A DNA stretch of 64,000 nt from Bailinhaonella thermotolerans (GTDB lineage: Bacteria > Actinomycetota > Actinomycetes > Streptosporangiales > Streptosporangiaceae). Where the stretch lies: assembly GCF_003594875.1 (NCBI RefSeq), contig NZ_QZEY01000016.1, positions 1-64,000 of the forward strand, written 5' to 3'. Every line of letters begins with the position of its first letter. Position 1 is the first letter of the stretch. A program made the position numbers and the translations under genes. The notes under the pieces were generated by a model. The model was not told where the DNA came from, made no database searches, and saw nothing but the letters and a program-made list of their open reading frames with translations. Positions 19,157 to 28,907 of this stretch are shown here, in pieces.

Positions 19157-19205
19157 CTATTCGCTCCCCTCGTGGGCGGCGCCGCGTGAGACCGGGGTCC
19201 CGAGC

Positions 19206-19547
19206 TCACGCGGGGGGCAGCTCGTGCCTGATCAGCGCCTTGATCATGGTGAGCTCGGCGCGGGTGTGCGCCAGCTCCGAACGCAGCGTCATGACCTCGT
19301 TCTCCAGCTCCAGGATCCGCTTGATGCCGGCGAGGTTGATGCCCTCCTCCTGGGAGAGGCGCTGCACCTCGCGCAGCAGCACGATGTCGCGGGCGGAGTA
19401 GAGGCGGCCTCGCCCGGCCGTGCGGCCGGGGGAGACCAGGCCGAGCCGGTCATATTGTCGAAGCGTCTGCGGGTGCAGCCCGGAGAGCTGCGCCGCGACG
19501 GATATCACGTAAACGGGCGTGTCGTCGGAGAAGAATGTGGCGTCCAT
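19206..19547 (-). CDS. hspR: Heat-shock repressor HspR (MerR family)
   Basis: 113 residues. The MerR-type winged HTH runs from VYVISVAAQLSGLHPQTLRQYDRLGLV to GRLYSARDIVLLREVQRL. A coiled-coil C-terminus ends with DnaK-binding-type hydrophobics (LTMIKALIRHELPPA). HspR represses the dnaK operon at HAIR sites with DnaK as corepressor in Streptomyces and Mycobacterium. Position between dnaJ and clpB is standard. Its gene is separated from dnaJ by only a few bases, so it is autoregulated with the operon. Confidence 0.96.
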   Translation of the reverse strand: MDATFFSDDTPVYVISVAAQLSGLHPQTLRQYDRLGLVSPGRTAGRGRLYSARDIVLLREVQRLSQEEGINLAGIKRILELENEVMTLRSELAHTRAELTMIKALIRHELPPA

Positions 19548-19550
19548 GGG

Positions 19551-20714
19551 TCAGTCACCCCCAGCCTCATGGAGCAGCCCGGCGCGCAGGTCGGGACCTT
19601 CGGTCGCGCGCTGGAACTCCACGAGGGCCTCGCGAGCCTTGTCGTCGATCTTCTGCGGCACGGCCACCTCGACGGTGACCAGCAGGTCGCCCTTGGTGCC
19701 GTCCTTGCGCTGGACCCCGCGCCCGCGCACCCGGAAGGTGCGGCCGTTGGGCGTGCCCGCGGGGACGCGCAGCGTGACCGGCTGGCCGTGCAGGGTGGGC
19801 ACCTTGATCTCGGCGCCCAGGGTGGCCTCGGGGAACGTGACGGGCACGGTCAGCGTGAGGTTGTCGCCCATGCGGCCGAAGACGCGGTGCGGCTTGACGT
19901 GGATCTGGACGTAGAGGTCGCCCGCGGGGCCGCCCTGCTCGCCCGGCGCGCCCTTGCCCTTGAGGCGGATGCGCTGGCCGTCCGCCACTCCGGCCGGGAT
20001 GCGGGCCTGGAGCGTGCGGGTGCTCTTGCCCCGCCCGCTGCCCTCGCACTCGGGGCACGGGTCGTCCACCAGCAGGCCCCGGCCGCGGCACTCGCGGCAC
20101 GGCTCCGAGAAGGCGAAGTTGCCCAGGTTGCGGCTCGCCTGGCCGGTGCCCTCGCAGGTCGGGCAGACCCGGGGCGTGGTGCCGGCCTTCGCGCCCGTGC
20201 CCGAGCAGTAGGGACAGGGGGCGCTGCTGGTCAGCCGCAGCGGGACGGTGGTGCCGGTGGCGGCCTCGTCGAAGGTGAGCGTCACCTCGGTCTCGATGTC
20301 GGCGCCGCGCCGCGGCCGGGTGGTCGTGCGACCGCCGCCGCGGTTGAACAGGCCGCCGAAGATGTCGCCGAGGCCGGGCCCGCCGGGGCCGGTGGTCGTG
20401 CCGCTCTGCGCGCCGCCGAACAGGTCGCCCAGGTCGAACGGGAATCCGCCGCCGCCCCCGGGCGTGGTGCGGAAGCCGCCACCGCCGCCGAAGAGGGTGC
20501 GCGCCTCGTCGTACTCCTTGCGCCGCTTGGTGTCGGAGAGCACGGAGTAGGCCTCGGAGACCTCCTTGAAGCGCTTGTCGTCGCCGCCTCCGGCGTCGGG
20601 GTGGTGCTGGCGGGCGAGTTTGCGGTAAGCCTTCTTGATCTCGTCCTGAGTGGCGTTCTTGGACACACCAAGGACGGCGTAGTAGTCCTTCTCCAGGTAA
20701 TCCTTGGTGCTCAT
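19551..20714 (-). CDS. dnaJ: Chaperone protein DnaJ
   Basis: 387 residues from ATG 20714, preceded by AGAGG. The J-domain begins KDYYAVLGVSKNATQDEIKKAY and contains the HPD tripeptide in QHHPDAGG. A Gly/Phe-rich segment follows (about 85-125). Four zinc-binding repeats are intact: CPYCSGTG, CPTCEGTG, CRECRGRG, CPECEGSG. The C-terminal substrate-binding domains are complete. It stimulates DnaK ATP hydrolysis and delivers substrates. The frame extends to 20768 but the internal start matches the family. It is the longer-linker DnaJ typical of the hspR operon. Confidence 0.96.
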   Translation of the reverse strand: MSTKDYLEKDYYAVLGVSKNATQDEIKKAYRKLARQHHPDAGGGDDKRFKEVSEAYSVLSDTKRRKEYDEARTLFGGGGGFRTTPGGGGGFPFDLGDLFGGAQSGTTTGPGGPGLGDIFGGLFNRGGGRTTTRPRRGADIETEVTLTFDEAATGTTVPLRLTSSAPCPYCSGTGAKAGTTPRVCPTCEGTGQASRNLGNFAFSEPCRECRGRGLLVDDPCPECEGSGRGKSTRTLQARIPAGVADGQRIRLKGKGAPGEQGGPAGDLYVQIHVKPHRVFGRMGDNLTLTVPVTFPEATLGAEIKVPTLHGQPVTLRVPAGTPNGRTFRVRGRGVQRKDGTKGDLLVTVEVAVPQKIDDKAREALVEFQRATEGPDLRAGLLHEAGGD

Positions 20715-20967
20715 CGTCCTCTGTCTCGCTTCTCCGGTTCCGGGGGGCTCGTCGCTGTCGCCTCGCATGACCGGCGCCGGGGCCGCCGCCTGACCTGGTG
20801 ATACCCCGATCGGGGCGGGTCAGGGGCCGGGCTCCGCCGTACGTCCGGGGACGTGCCGGCGCCGGCCGGTCCTCTTCTTCTGTCTGGTCCGGCCGCGGGG
20901 CCTCGGCTGAGCCCTCGGGCCGGACGGGACGTCCGCGCGGTCCGGGCGGACCGGACCGCGTCGGGCG

Positions 20968-21611
20968 TCAGTCCTCGCCTGCGTCCTCCGCGGACTCGGC
21001 GGCCGGCGTCTCACCGGACGGCTCGGCCACCGCCACCCGGGCCGGGCGGAGGACGCGCTCGCCCACCCGGTAGCCGGGCTGGAGGATCTCCACGCAGGCC
21101 GGCTCGGTGACGTCGGCGGAGTAGCTGTGCATCAGGGCCTCGTGGATCATCGGGTCGAAGGGCTCGCCCTTCTCGCCGAAGCGCTCCAGCCCCAGCTTGC
21201 CGACCGCGCTCTCCAGCGCCTCGGCGACCTTGGCGAACCCGCCGGTGACCTCACCGTGGTCGCGGGCCCGGCCGATGTCGTCGAGCACCGGGAGCAGGGA
21301 CGTCAGCACGTTGGCCAGCGCCTGCTCGCGTACGGCGACGCGGTCGCGCTCGACGCGCTTCCGGTAGTTGGAGTATTCGGCCTGGAGACGCTGGAGGTCC
21401 GCGGTGCGCTCCGCGAGCTGGGCCTCGGCGGACCCGGCGGCGGGGGCCGCCTGCTCGGCGGAGCCCGCCTCCGGGGCCTCCGGGGCTTCCGGGGCCGGCT
21501 CGTCGGCCGGCCCCTTGGCGGTCTCGCGGACCTCGCCCGTCTCGGGGTCGATGCGCCGGTTGTCCCGGATCACCGGCCCCTCCTCGCGCTCGTGGTCCTG
21601 GTTGGTGCTGC

Positions 21612-21615
<4 letters not shown>
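20968..21615 (-). CDS. grpE: Nucleotide exchange factor GrpE
   Basis: 215 residues. An acidic, Ala/Pro/Glu-rich N-terminal extension (about 1-70) leads into the coiled coil [23 protein letters not shown]. The beta domain carries the signature region [40 protein letters not shown]. It exchanges ADP for ATP on DnaK. Its GTG start overlaps the dnaK stop by 4 bases (GTGA), so the two are translationally coupled. The 250-bp gap to dnaJ contains CCGTACG but no gene. Confidence 0.95.
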
Positions 21616-23486
<1,871 letters not shown>

Positions 23487-23507
23487 GAGTACGTCCTTGT
23501 AGTCAAA

Positions 23508-23528
23508 GTTGAGTCGGTTCGACGCAAG
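23508..23528. promoter_or_regulatory. HAIR-like HspR operator, promoter-proximal copy
   Basis: GTTGAGT-N7-ACGCAAG matches the HAIR consensus CTTGAGT-N7-ACTCAAG with one mismatch in each half. It lies 22 bp upstream of the dnaK start and overlaps the predicted transcription start region. Confidence 0.6.
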
Positions 23529-23556
23529 TCTGCGTCATCGGTCTCGGGCCTGTCAA
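23527..23556 (-). promoter_or_regulatory. Candidate dnaK promoter, TTGACA-N18-CAGACT
   Basis: Reading the minus strand, TTGACA (23556-23551) is followed after 18 bases by CAGACT (23532-23527). The leader to the dnaK start would be about 33 bases. The two HAIR-like sites flank this promoter. Confidence 0.5.
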
Positions 23557-23560
23557 ATGA

Positions 23561-23581
23561 CTTGAGCCTACCCGACTCAAC
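23561..23581. promoter_or_regulatory. HAIR operator for HspR upstream of dnaK
   Basis: CTTGAGC-N7-ACTCAAC, an almost perfect HAIR element (consensus CTTGAGT-N7-ACTCAAG). It lies directly upstream of the -35 hexamer. With the second copy at 23508 it gives HspR two sites spaced 53 bp apart. Confidence 0.8.
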
Positions 23582-23675
23582 CTTGCGGGCACGCGGGATA
23601 TTCCGCCTGGGGACGTCCCTATCCGCTGTCTCCTCCGCCTGCCATTCCCGGTATGCCGGGCGCTATCCCAAGTTC

Positions 23676-23699
23676 GCCCCGCCGCTGAGGGCGGGGCGT
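23676..23699 (-). terminator. GC-rich hairpin after the lipoprotein gene
   Basis: CGCCCCGCC (23676-23684) and GGCGGGGCG (23691-23699) form a perfect 9-bp stem with a 6-base loop. It starts 24 bp beyond the lipoprotein stop on the minus strand and lies before the dnaK regulatory region. There is no U-tract, as is usual in this GC-rich group. Confidence 0.6.
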
Positions 23700-23722
23700 C
23701 CTGGGCCGTCAGCCGGCGCTCG

Positions 23723-24259
23723 TCACTTGGCGCCGTCGACGACCTTGCGGCCTTCGAGCATGTCCTTCAGTTCGACGGTCGTCTGCTTCGTCACGGCCAT
23801 CTCGACGCACGCGACGTTCTGCTGCGCCTGGTCCTGCCCCTCGAACAGGGTGACCGTGACGCTCTTGGCCGTCTCCTTCACCTCGACGCGGTCCAGCGTG
23901 TGACAGGGCTCCACGCCGGACTCCCAGACGATGCGCAGCGACTGCCCGCCCAGCATCGGCTCGGCCGACTTGAACTTCACCGGCTTGGGGTTCAACGTGT
24001 TGCCCTTGGGCAGCGTGGGCTTGGCGTCGATGACGTACTTCCCGCCGGCCGCGTCCGTCGGGATGCCGCCCACCGGCGATTCGCTCGCGGTGGCCCGCGG
24101 AATGGCGACGGTCTCCCGAGGCGTCGGCGAGGCGGTGGGAGACGCCGACGGGGACACGGCCGCCTGGTCTCCGCTCTGCCCTCCACCGCACGCGGCGAGA
24201 GTGAGGGCGAGCCCGAGGACGGCCGGGATGAACAGTGCTTTCTCAGTACGACGTCGCAT
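23723..24259 (-). CDS. Lipoprotein of unknown function
   Basis: 178 residues. Signal peptide MRRRTEKALFIPAVLG... ends in lipobox LTLAACGGG (Cys about 24). A 50-residue Ser/Pro/Thr/Ala spacer is followed by a compact domain: GGKYVIDAKPTLPKGNTLNPKP, LRIVWESGVEPCHTLDRVEV, VTVTLFEG and NVACVEMAV. Two conserved-looking Cys residues (EPCH, NVAC) could form a disulfide. The domain looks like a small beta-sandwich; family not recognised. AAAGGGGG precedes the ATG at 24259. Confidence 0.7.
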   Translation of the reverse strand: MRRRTEKALFIPAVLGLALTLAACGGGQSGDQAAVSPSASPTASPTPRETVAIPRATASESPVGGIPTDAAGGKYVIDAKPTLPKGNTLNPKPVKFKSAEPMLGGQSLRIVWESGVEPCHTLDRVEVKETAKSVTVTLFEGQDQAQQNVACVEMAVTKQTTVELKDMLEGRKVVDGAK

Positions 24260-24656
24260 GCCCCCTTTGACGCAGACGACCCCGAGGTCGTTCCCTCCGC
24301 GCCCCTGACCGGCGCGGACTCCCCCGGAACGCCTCCGGGTTCCGGCCCGCGCCCACCTTCCTCCCAGCCCCCGTTCAGCCGGGCCGCGCCCGCGCATGCC
24401 GTACGGCCGGCGCGCCCCCCGGGCCCGTGCCAAGCGTCCACCCCGCCCATGCCGTACGGGGGCCGGTACGGCGAAACGCCCGCCCGCTCATGCCGTACGG
24501 CGGAGCGGGCGGGCGCGGGGACGCGCGGTGTCCGGACTCGCGAGGCGGAGGCGCGGTGTGGGCGTCCGGACGGGCGGCCGGGATCCGCGGCTTACGCGTT
24601 GCGCGGTTGTGCGGGGGACGTGCGGAGGCTCCGGCGGTGCTGCGTGGGGGCGCGGG
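24260..24656. other. Intergenic region with three CATGCCGTACGG elements; no gene seen
   Basis: The 397-bp gap contains CATGCCGTACGG at about 24396, 24448 and 24490, each followed by a G/C-rich run. This is the densest cluster of the CCGTACGG element in the window. No open frame has a plausible product. Confidence 0.5.
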
Positions 24657-24986
24657 TCAGCGGCCGGACTCGACGGGGAGGCCGGCGCCCACCCAGTCCT
24701 CGATGCCCTCGCGGTACGCCCGGACGTTGGTGTAGCCGAGGGCGATGAGGCGGTTCTGGACGGCCTTGCTGTTGCCGCAGGCCGGGTTGGAGCAGTAAGT
24801 GGCGATCGCGGCGTCCTTGTCGGGGAGGAGGGTGGGCGCGAGCGCGTCCACGTCCGCCTCCACCAAGGCGATCGCGCCGGGGAGGTGCTGCTGCTCGTAG
24901 TAGGAGCCGCCGAGGGCGTCCACCACGGTGATCTCGCCCGCGTCGATCGCCTTCTTGAGCTCGTCGCGGCTGATGAGAGTGGTCAC
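24657..24986 (-). CDS. Rhodanese-like sulfurtransferase domain protein
   Basis: 109 residues, one rhodanese domain: ISRDELKKAIDAGEITVVDALGG, HLPGAIAL and the active loop TYCSNPACGNSK (Cys about 67). YTNVRAYREGIEDWVGAGLPVE closes the domain. GTG 24986 has GGAGG 4 bases upstream. It diverges from a TetR gene, and a 14-bp palindrome lies in the 40-bp gap, so it is probably controlled by that regulator. It may transfer sulfur or sense sulfane sulfur or arsenate; not decidable here. Confidence 0.85.
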   Translation of the reverse strand: MTTLISRDELKKAIDAGEITVVDALGGSYYEQQHLPGAIALVEADVDALAPTLLPDKDAAIATYCSNPACGNSKAVQNRLIALGYTNVRAYREGIEDWVGAGLPVESGR

Positions 24987-25005
24987 TGGACCTCCTGGGA
25001 GTAAC

Positions 25006-25019
25006 CGGACTATAGTCCG
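25006..25019. promoter_or_regulatory. TetR-type operator CGGACTATAGTCCG
   Basis: A perfect 14-bp palindrome centred in the rhodanese/TetR divergent gap. It overlaps TATAGT (25011-25016), a plausible -10 for the TetR gene at 25027. A second, looser copy (CGGAC-CACA-GTCCG) lies inside the TetR gene start at 25041-25054. Confidence 0.7.
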
Positions 25020-25026
25020 TATCGCT

Positions 25027-25719
25027 ATGGAGGAACATAACGGACCACAGTCCGCTTCGTCAACGCGGGAGCTCCGCCTGCTCGCCCACGGCGCCCCGCC
25101 GCCCGAGCGGGCCGACGCCGCCCGCAACCGCCGGCGCATCCTCGACGCCGCCGCCCGGCTGTTCGCCGAGCACGGCGTGGACGAGGTGTCGATGGACGCC
25201 GTCGCCAGGGCCGCCGAGGTCGGGAAGGGGACGCTGTTCCGCCGCTTCGGGGACCGCGCGGGCCTCGCCGCCGCCCTCCTCGACGAGCGCGAACGCGAAC
25301 TCCAGGCCGCGATCCTGAGCGGCCCGCCGCCCCTGGGCCCCGGGGCCCCCGCGGACGCGCGGTTGCGCGCCTTCGTGTCCGCGTACCTGCGGTACCTGCT
25401 CGGGCACCTCGATCTGGTGCACACGTCGGAGACCGCCTCGCCGGGGGCGCGCTACCGCATCGGCGCGTACCGCTTCTGGCACCGCCACGTCCAGCTCCTG
25501 CTGGCCGAGGCCCGCTCCGCCGGCGCGCCGGGCGCGAGCCGTACGGAAGGGGACGCGAGCCGTGCGGAAGGGGAGGGCGACGGCGCGCGGGGTGCGGGGT
25601 TCGACGCGCACGCGCTGCTGGCCTCGCTGGGAGCCGAGCACGTGCGGGCGATGCTCGCCGAGACCACCCCCGAACGACTGGAGAGCGACCTGTTGTCCCT
25701 GGTGGAACGCATGATTTGA
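25027..25719 (+). CDS. TetR-family transcriptional regulator
   Basis: 230 residues. HTH domain: RNRRRILDAAARLFAEHGVDEVSMDAVARAAEVGKGTLFRRFGDR (about 32-76). The C-terminal domain carries an internal near-repeat (SRTEGDASRAEGEGDGARGAG, about 175-195) that looks like a low-complexity insertion in a loop. The ATG at 25027 starts 10 bases after TATAGT. It probably represses itself and the divergent rhodanese gene. Confidence 0.88.
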   Translation: MEEHNGPQSASSTRELRLLAHGAPPPERADAARNRRRILDAAARLFAEHGVDEVSMDAVARAAEVGKGTLFRRFGDRAGLAAALLDERERELQAAILSGPPPLGPGAPADARLRAFVSAYLRYLLGHLDLVHTSETASPGARYRIGAYRFWHRHVQLLLAEARSAGAPGASRTEGDASRAEGEGDGARGAGFDAHALLASLGAEHVRAMLAETTPERLESDLLSLVERMI

Positions 25720-25868
25720 CAAAGTGGCGAGGGCCACGCGGCATGCCGGTATGTTCCGTAGCTACCGCTCGGTAGTATCGGTCGCGACACGAGGAGGAAC
25801 CTCGTGTACACGTGGATGACCGGCGGTCGTACGCTGGCAGCCAACGCCGCACCCGGGAGAGGACCCCC

Positions 25869-27998
25869 GTGACCGTTGTAATGATCATCGGGCTCGTCGC
25901 GACCGTGATCGCCCTGGCGATCGCCGGCCGTCGCGCCTTCTGGTTGTACAAACTGGCCACCAGCGGCCAGCCGGCTCCGGATCGCATCGAGTACGCCAAG
26001 AAGAACATCGGCGCCGAGATCAAGGCCCAGCTCACCGAGGTCTTCGGGCAGAAGAAGCTGCTGAAGTGGACCGGCCCGGGCGTCGCCCACTTCTTCGTCA
26101 TGTGGGCGTTCTTCATCCTGCTGACCGTCTACCTCGAGGCGTACGGCATCCTGATCTCGCGGGACCCCAAGTGGCACATCCCGCTCGTCGGGACCTGGGG
26201 CGTGCTCGGGTTCCTCCAGGACTTCATCGCGGTCGCCGCGCTGCTCGGCCTCGCCGCGTTCACGGTCATCCGCATCAAGAACTCCCCCAAGACCCAGGGC
26301 CGCAAGTCCCGCTTCTCCGGCTCCCACCTGGGCGGCGCGTGGCTGATCCTGTTCATGATCTTCAACGTGCTCTGGACGATGTTCCTGTTCCGGGGCGCGG
26401 CCGTGGCCACCGGCAACTTCCCGTACGGCTGGGCCGCCTTCGGCTCCCACGCGGTCGGCGAGCTGCTCAAGCCGCTCGGCCACGGGACGAACGAGATCAT
26501 CGAGCACGTCGGCCTGCTGCTGCACATCGGCGTGATGCTCGCCTTCTCGGTCATCGTCGTCTACAGCAAGCACCTGCACATCTTCCTGGCCCCCCTCAAC
26601 GTGGCCTTCGGCCGCCGCCCGAACGGCCTGGGCGCCGCGCCCCAGATGATGAGCAACGGCAAGCCGCTGGACTTCGAGGAGGCCGACCCGGACGAGGACC
26701 TCTTCGGCCGCGGCAAGATCGAGGACTTCACCTGGAAGGGCTTCCTCGACTTCTCCACCTGCACCGAGTGCGGCCGCTGCCAGTCGCAGTGCCCCGCGTG
26801 GAACACCGACAAGCCGCTCTCGCCGAAGATGCTCATCCTCGACCTGCGCGACCACGCGTTCGCGAAGGCGCCGTACCTCCTGGCCAGTGAGGAGGAGCGC
26901 GAGAAGCTCCCGGAGAACGTGCTGGCCGAGGTCAACAAGCCGCTCGTCGGCGAGGACGGCGTCATCCACCCGGACGTCCTCTGGTCCTGCACCAACTGCG
27001 GCGCGTGCGTCGAGCAGTGCCCGGTGGACATCGAGCACATCGATCACATCCTGGACATGCGGCGCTACCAGGTCATGATCGAGTCGAGCTTCCCGTCCGA
27101 GGCGGGCGTGATGCTCAAGAACCTGGAGAACCGCGGCAACCCCTGGGGCCTGCCCGAGGACAAGCGCGCCGAGTGGATCGAGGAGCTCGACTTCGAGGTC
27201 CCGATCATCGACGAGAAGGCCCCCGAGGACATGGAGTACCTCTTCTGGGTCGGCTGCGCCGGCGCGCTGGAGGACCGGGCCAAGAAGACCACCAAGGCCA
27301 TCGCGGAGCTGCTGCACATCGCGGGCGTGAAGTTCGGCGTGCTCGGCCCGATGGAGGCGTGCTCCGGCGATCCGGCCCGCCGCCTGGGCATGGAGTTCGT
27401 CTACAACATGCTCGCCCAGCAGAACATCGAGACGCTGAACGACGCGGGCGTCAAGAAGATCGTGGCGAGCTGCCCGCACTGCTTCAACACGCTGGCCAAC
27501 GAGTACCCCGACCTGGGCGGGAAGTACGAGGTCATCCACCACAGCCAGCTCCTGGCCAAGCTCGTGGACGAGGGCAGGCTCACCCCGGTCACCCCGATCG
27601 AGGAGAACATCACCTACCACGACCCGTGCTTCCTCGGCCGCCACAACAAGGTCTACACGCCGCCCCGGGCGATCATGGACAAGGTGCCCGGCGTCAAGAC
27701 CCAGGAGATGCACCGCCACAAGGAGCGGGGCTTCTGCTGCGGCGCCGGCGGCGCGCGCATGTGGATGGAGGAGCGCATCGGCAAGCGCATCAACACCGAG
27801 CGCGTGGACGAGGCGCTGACCACCAACCCCGACACCGTCTCCACCGCCTGCCCGTTCTGCCTGGTGATGCTGGGCGACGCCATCAACGAGAAGAAGAACG
27901 CCGGCGAGGCCAAGGAGACCCTGGAGGTCGTGGACGTGGCCCAGCTCCTGATCCGCTCGGTCAAGGGCGAGCAGGTCAAGGAGAGCGCCGAGGCCTGA
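25869..27998 (+). CDS. Membrane-bound heterodisulfide-reductase-like Fe-S oxidoreductase
   Basis: 709 residues. The N-terminus (1-250) has about five or six transmembrane helices like the cytochrome-b-type NarI/HdrE domain (IIGLVATVIALAIAGRRAFW; FFVMWAFFILLTVYLEAYG; IGVMLAFSVIVVYSKHLH). Two 4Fe-4S motifs follow: CTECGRCQSQCP and CTNCGACVEQCPVD. Two CCG domains then appear: the first has WVGCAG, EACSGDPARR and SCPHCFNT; the second has HDPCFLGRHN, GFCCGAGGARMW and ACPFCLVM. Such proteins pass electrons between the quinone pool and soluble acceptors or acyl-CoA dehydrogenases. GTG at 25869 follows GGGAGAGGA. A strong terminator follows the gene. Confidence 0.9.
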   Translation: MTVVMIIGLVATVIALAIAGRRAFWLYKLATSGQPAPDRIEYAKKNIGAEIKAQLTEVFGQKKLLKWTGPGVAHFFVMWAFFILLTVYLEAYGILISRDPKWHIPLVGTWGVLGFLQDFIAVAALLGLAAFTVIRIKNSPKTQGRKSRFSGSHLGGAWLILFMIFNVLWTMFLFRGAAVATGNFPYGWAAFGSHAVGELLKPLGHGTNEIIEHVGLLLHIGVMLAFSVIVVYSKHLHIFLAPLNVAFGRRPNGLGAAPQMMSNGKPLDFEEADPDEDLFGRGKIEDFTWKGFLDFSTCTECGRCQSQCPAWNTDKPLSPKMLILDLRDHAFAKAPYLLASEEEREKLPENVLAEVNKPLVGEDGVIHPDVLWSCTNCGACVEQCPVDIEHIDHILDMRRYQVMIESSFPSEAGVMLKNLENRGNPWGLPEDKRAEWIEELDFEVPIIDEKAPEDMEYLFWVGCAGALEDRAKKTTKAIAELLHIAGVKFGVLGPMEACSGDPARRLGMEFVYNMLAQQNIETLNDAGVKKIVASCPHCFNTLANEYPDLGGKYEVIHHSQLLAKLVDEGRLTPVTPIEENITYHDPCFLGRHNKVYTPPRAIMDKVPGVKTQEMHRHKERGFCCGAGGARMWMEERIGKRINTERVDEALTTNPDTVSTACPFCLVMLGDAINEKKNAGEAKETLEVVDVAQLLIRSVKGEQVKESAEA

Positions 27999-28013
27999 TC
28001 CCGCACGTCCCCG

Positions 28014-28050
28014 CCCGCCCTCGCGCGATCCGCGCGGGGGCGGGTTTCTC
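28014..28050 (+). terminator. Strong intrinsic terminator
   Basis: A 14-bp stem: CCCGCCCTCGCGCG (28014-28027) against CGCGCGGGGGCGGG (28031-28044), with one G-U pair, a 3-base loop ATC and a downstream TTTCTC. It begins 16 bp after the Fe-S oxidoreductase stop. Confidence 0.9.
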
Positions 28051-28133
28051 ATGATCCGGGCCTGTCGGTGTTCTTCTCCACATAACGGGAAAATCACGAT
28101 AGCCTGAACGTTGAGAGATCGCGGTACGGGGAG

Positions 28134-28907
28134 ATGGGGGGGCCGTCCTTGCGCGCCGTCGTGACGAAAGCCGAGGTCGGACCCGCCGACGTGCTCTCGC
28201 TCGACCTGCGCGCGCCCGCCCCGGTGCCCGAGGGCAGCACGCTCGTGCTCCGCCACCGCCGGCAAGGGGACGACCGCGCGGCTCCGCTGCCCTCCGCCAG
28301 CGCCGAGGTCGAGCTCCACCCGCTCGCGCTGCGCCCCGGCCTGTGGGACGCCTACCTGCGCGCCGGCGAGGACGAGACCAAGATCCGCAGCGTGGACCCC
28401 GGGTTCTCCCTCGACGCCCTCGACGTCTACGCCCTCCGGCCGCGCGAGATCAGCTTCCTCGCCTACCGCACGCAGGGCGGCCATCTGGCCCTTCGCGTGC
28501 GCGAGGCCACCCCCGCCGTGGACGTCCGGGCCGTGTGGCTGCGCGAGGGCCGCTTCGAGGTCACCGGCCTGCTCGTCTTCACCGGCCTGACCCCCGGCGC
28601 GGTACGGCGCGACGCCGCGTTGCTGCTGGACGCCAAGGAGGTCCCGGCGACCGTGGAGGGCGTGCGGTTCCACGCGGCCGTGTCGCTCGTGGACCTGATC
28701 GAGCACGCGCTGCGGGGGGACCTCCCGCTCTCACTCCGCGTCGAGGACCTGCCCGGCGACCTGCGGCTGGGCGCGCGCCTCGACGACGTGCCGGGGAAGC
28801 GGAGGCGGCTGCGGTATCCGCCGGCCGTCGTGGACGGGGTGCCGCTGCGGTTCTTCTACGACGAACGCGAGGAACTGTGGATCGGCGCGGAACGGGGAGC
28901 CGGGTGA
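28134..28907 (+). CDS. Uncharacterised protein coupled to a glycosyltransferase
   Basis: 257 residues from ATG 28134; TTG 28149, with a G-run 6 bases upstream, is an alternative. No signal peptide or membrane span. The sequence alternates hydrophobic strands (LRAVVTKAEVGPADVLSLDL; STLVLRHRRQ; AEVELHPLALRPGLWDAYLRA), suggesting repeated beta-sandwich domains. Similar domains are sometimes found beside TagF- or polyol-phosphate-type and GT4 enzymes. Its stop overlaps the next gene's GTG (GTGA), so the two proteins are made together; a role in the same glycan pathway is inferred. TAGCCT at 28100-28105 could be the -10. Confidence 0.6.
   Translation: MGGPSLRAVVTKAEVGPADVLSLDLRAPAPVPEGSTLVLRHRRQGDDRAAPLPSASAEVELHPLALRPGLWDAYLRAGEDETKIRSVDPGFSLDALDVYALRPREISFLAYRTQGGHLALRVREATPAVDVRAVWLREGRFEVTGLLVFTGLTPGAVRRDAALLLDAKEVPATVEGVRFHAAVSLVDLIEHALRGDLPLSLRVEDLPGDLRLGARLDDVPGKRRRLRYPPAVVDGVPLRFFYDEREELWIGAERGAG

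Noticed and set aside
25452-28706. 1084-codon minus-strand open frame opposite the Fe-S oxidoreductase
   Set aside because: The plus strand has clear Fe-S, CCG and transmembrane motifs; the antisense frame is a composition shadow with no recognisable domain.
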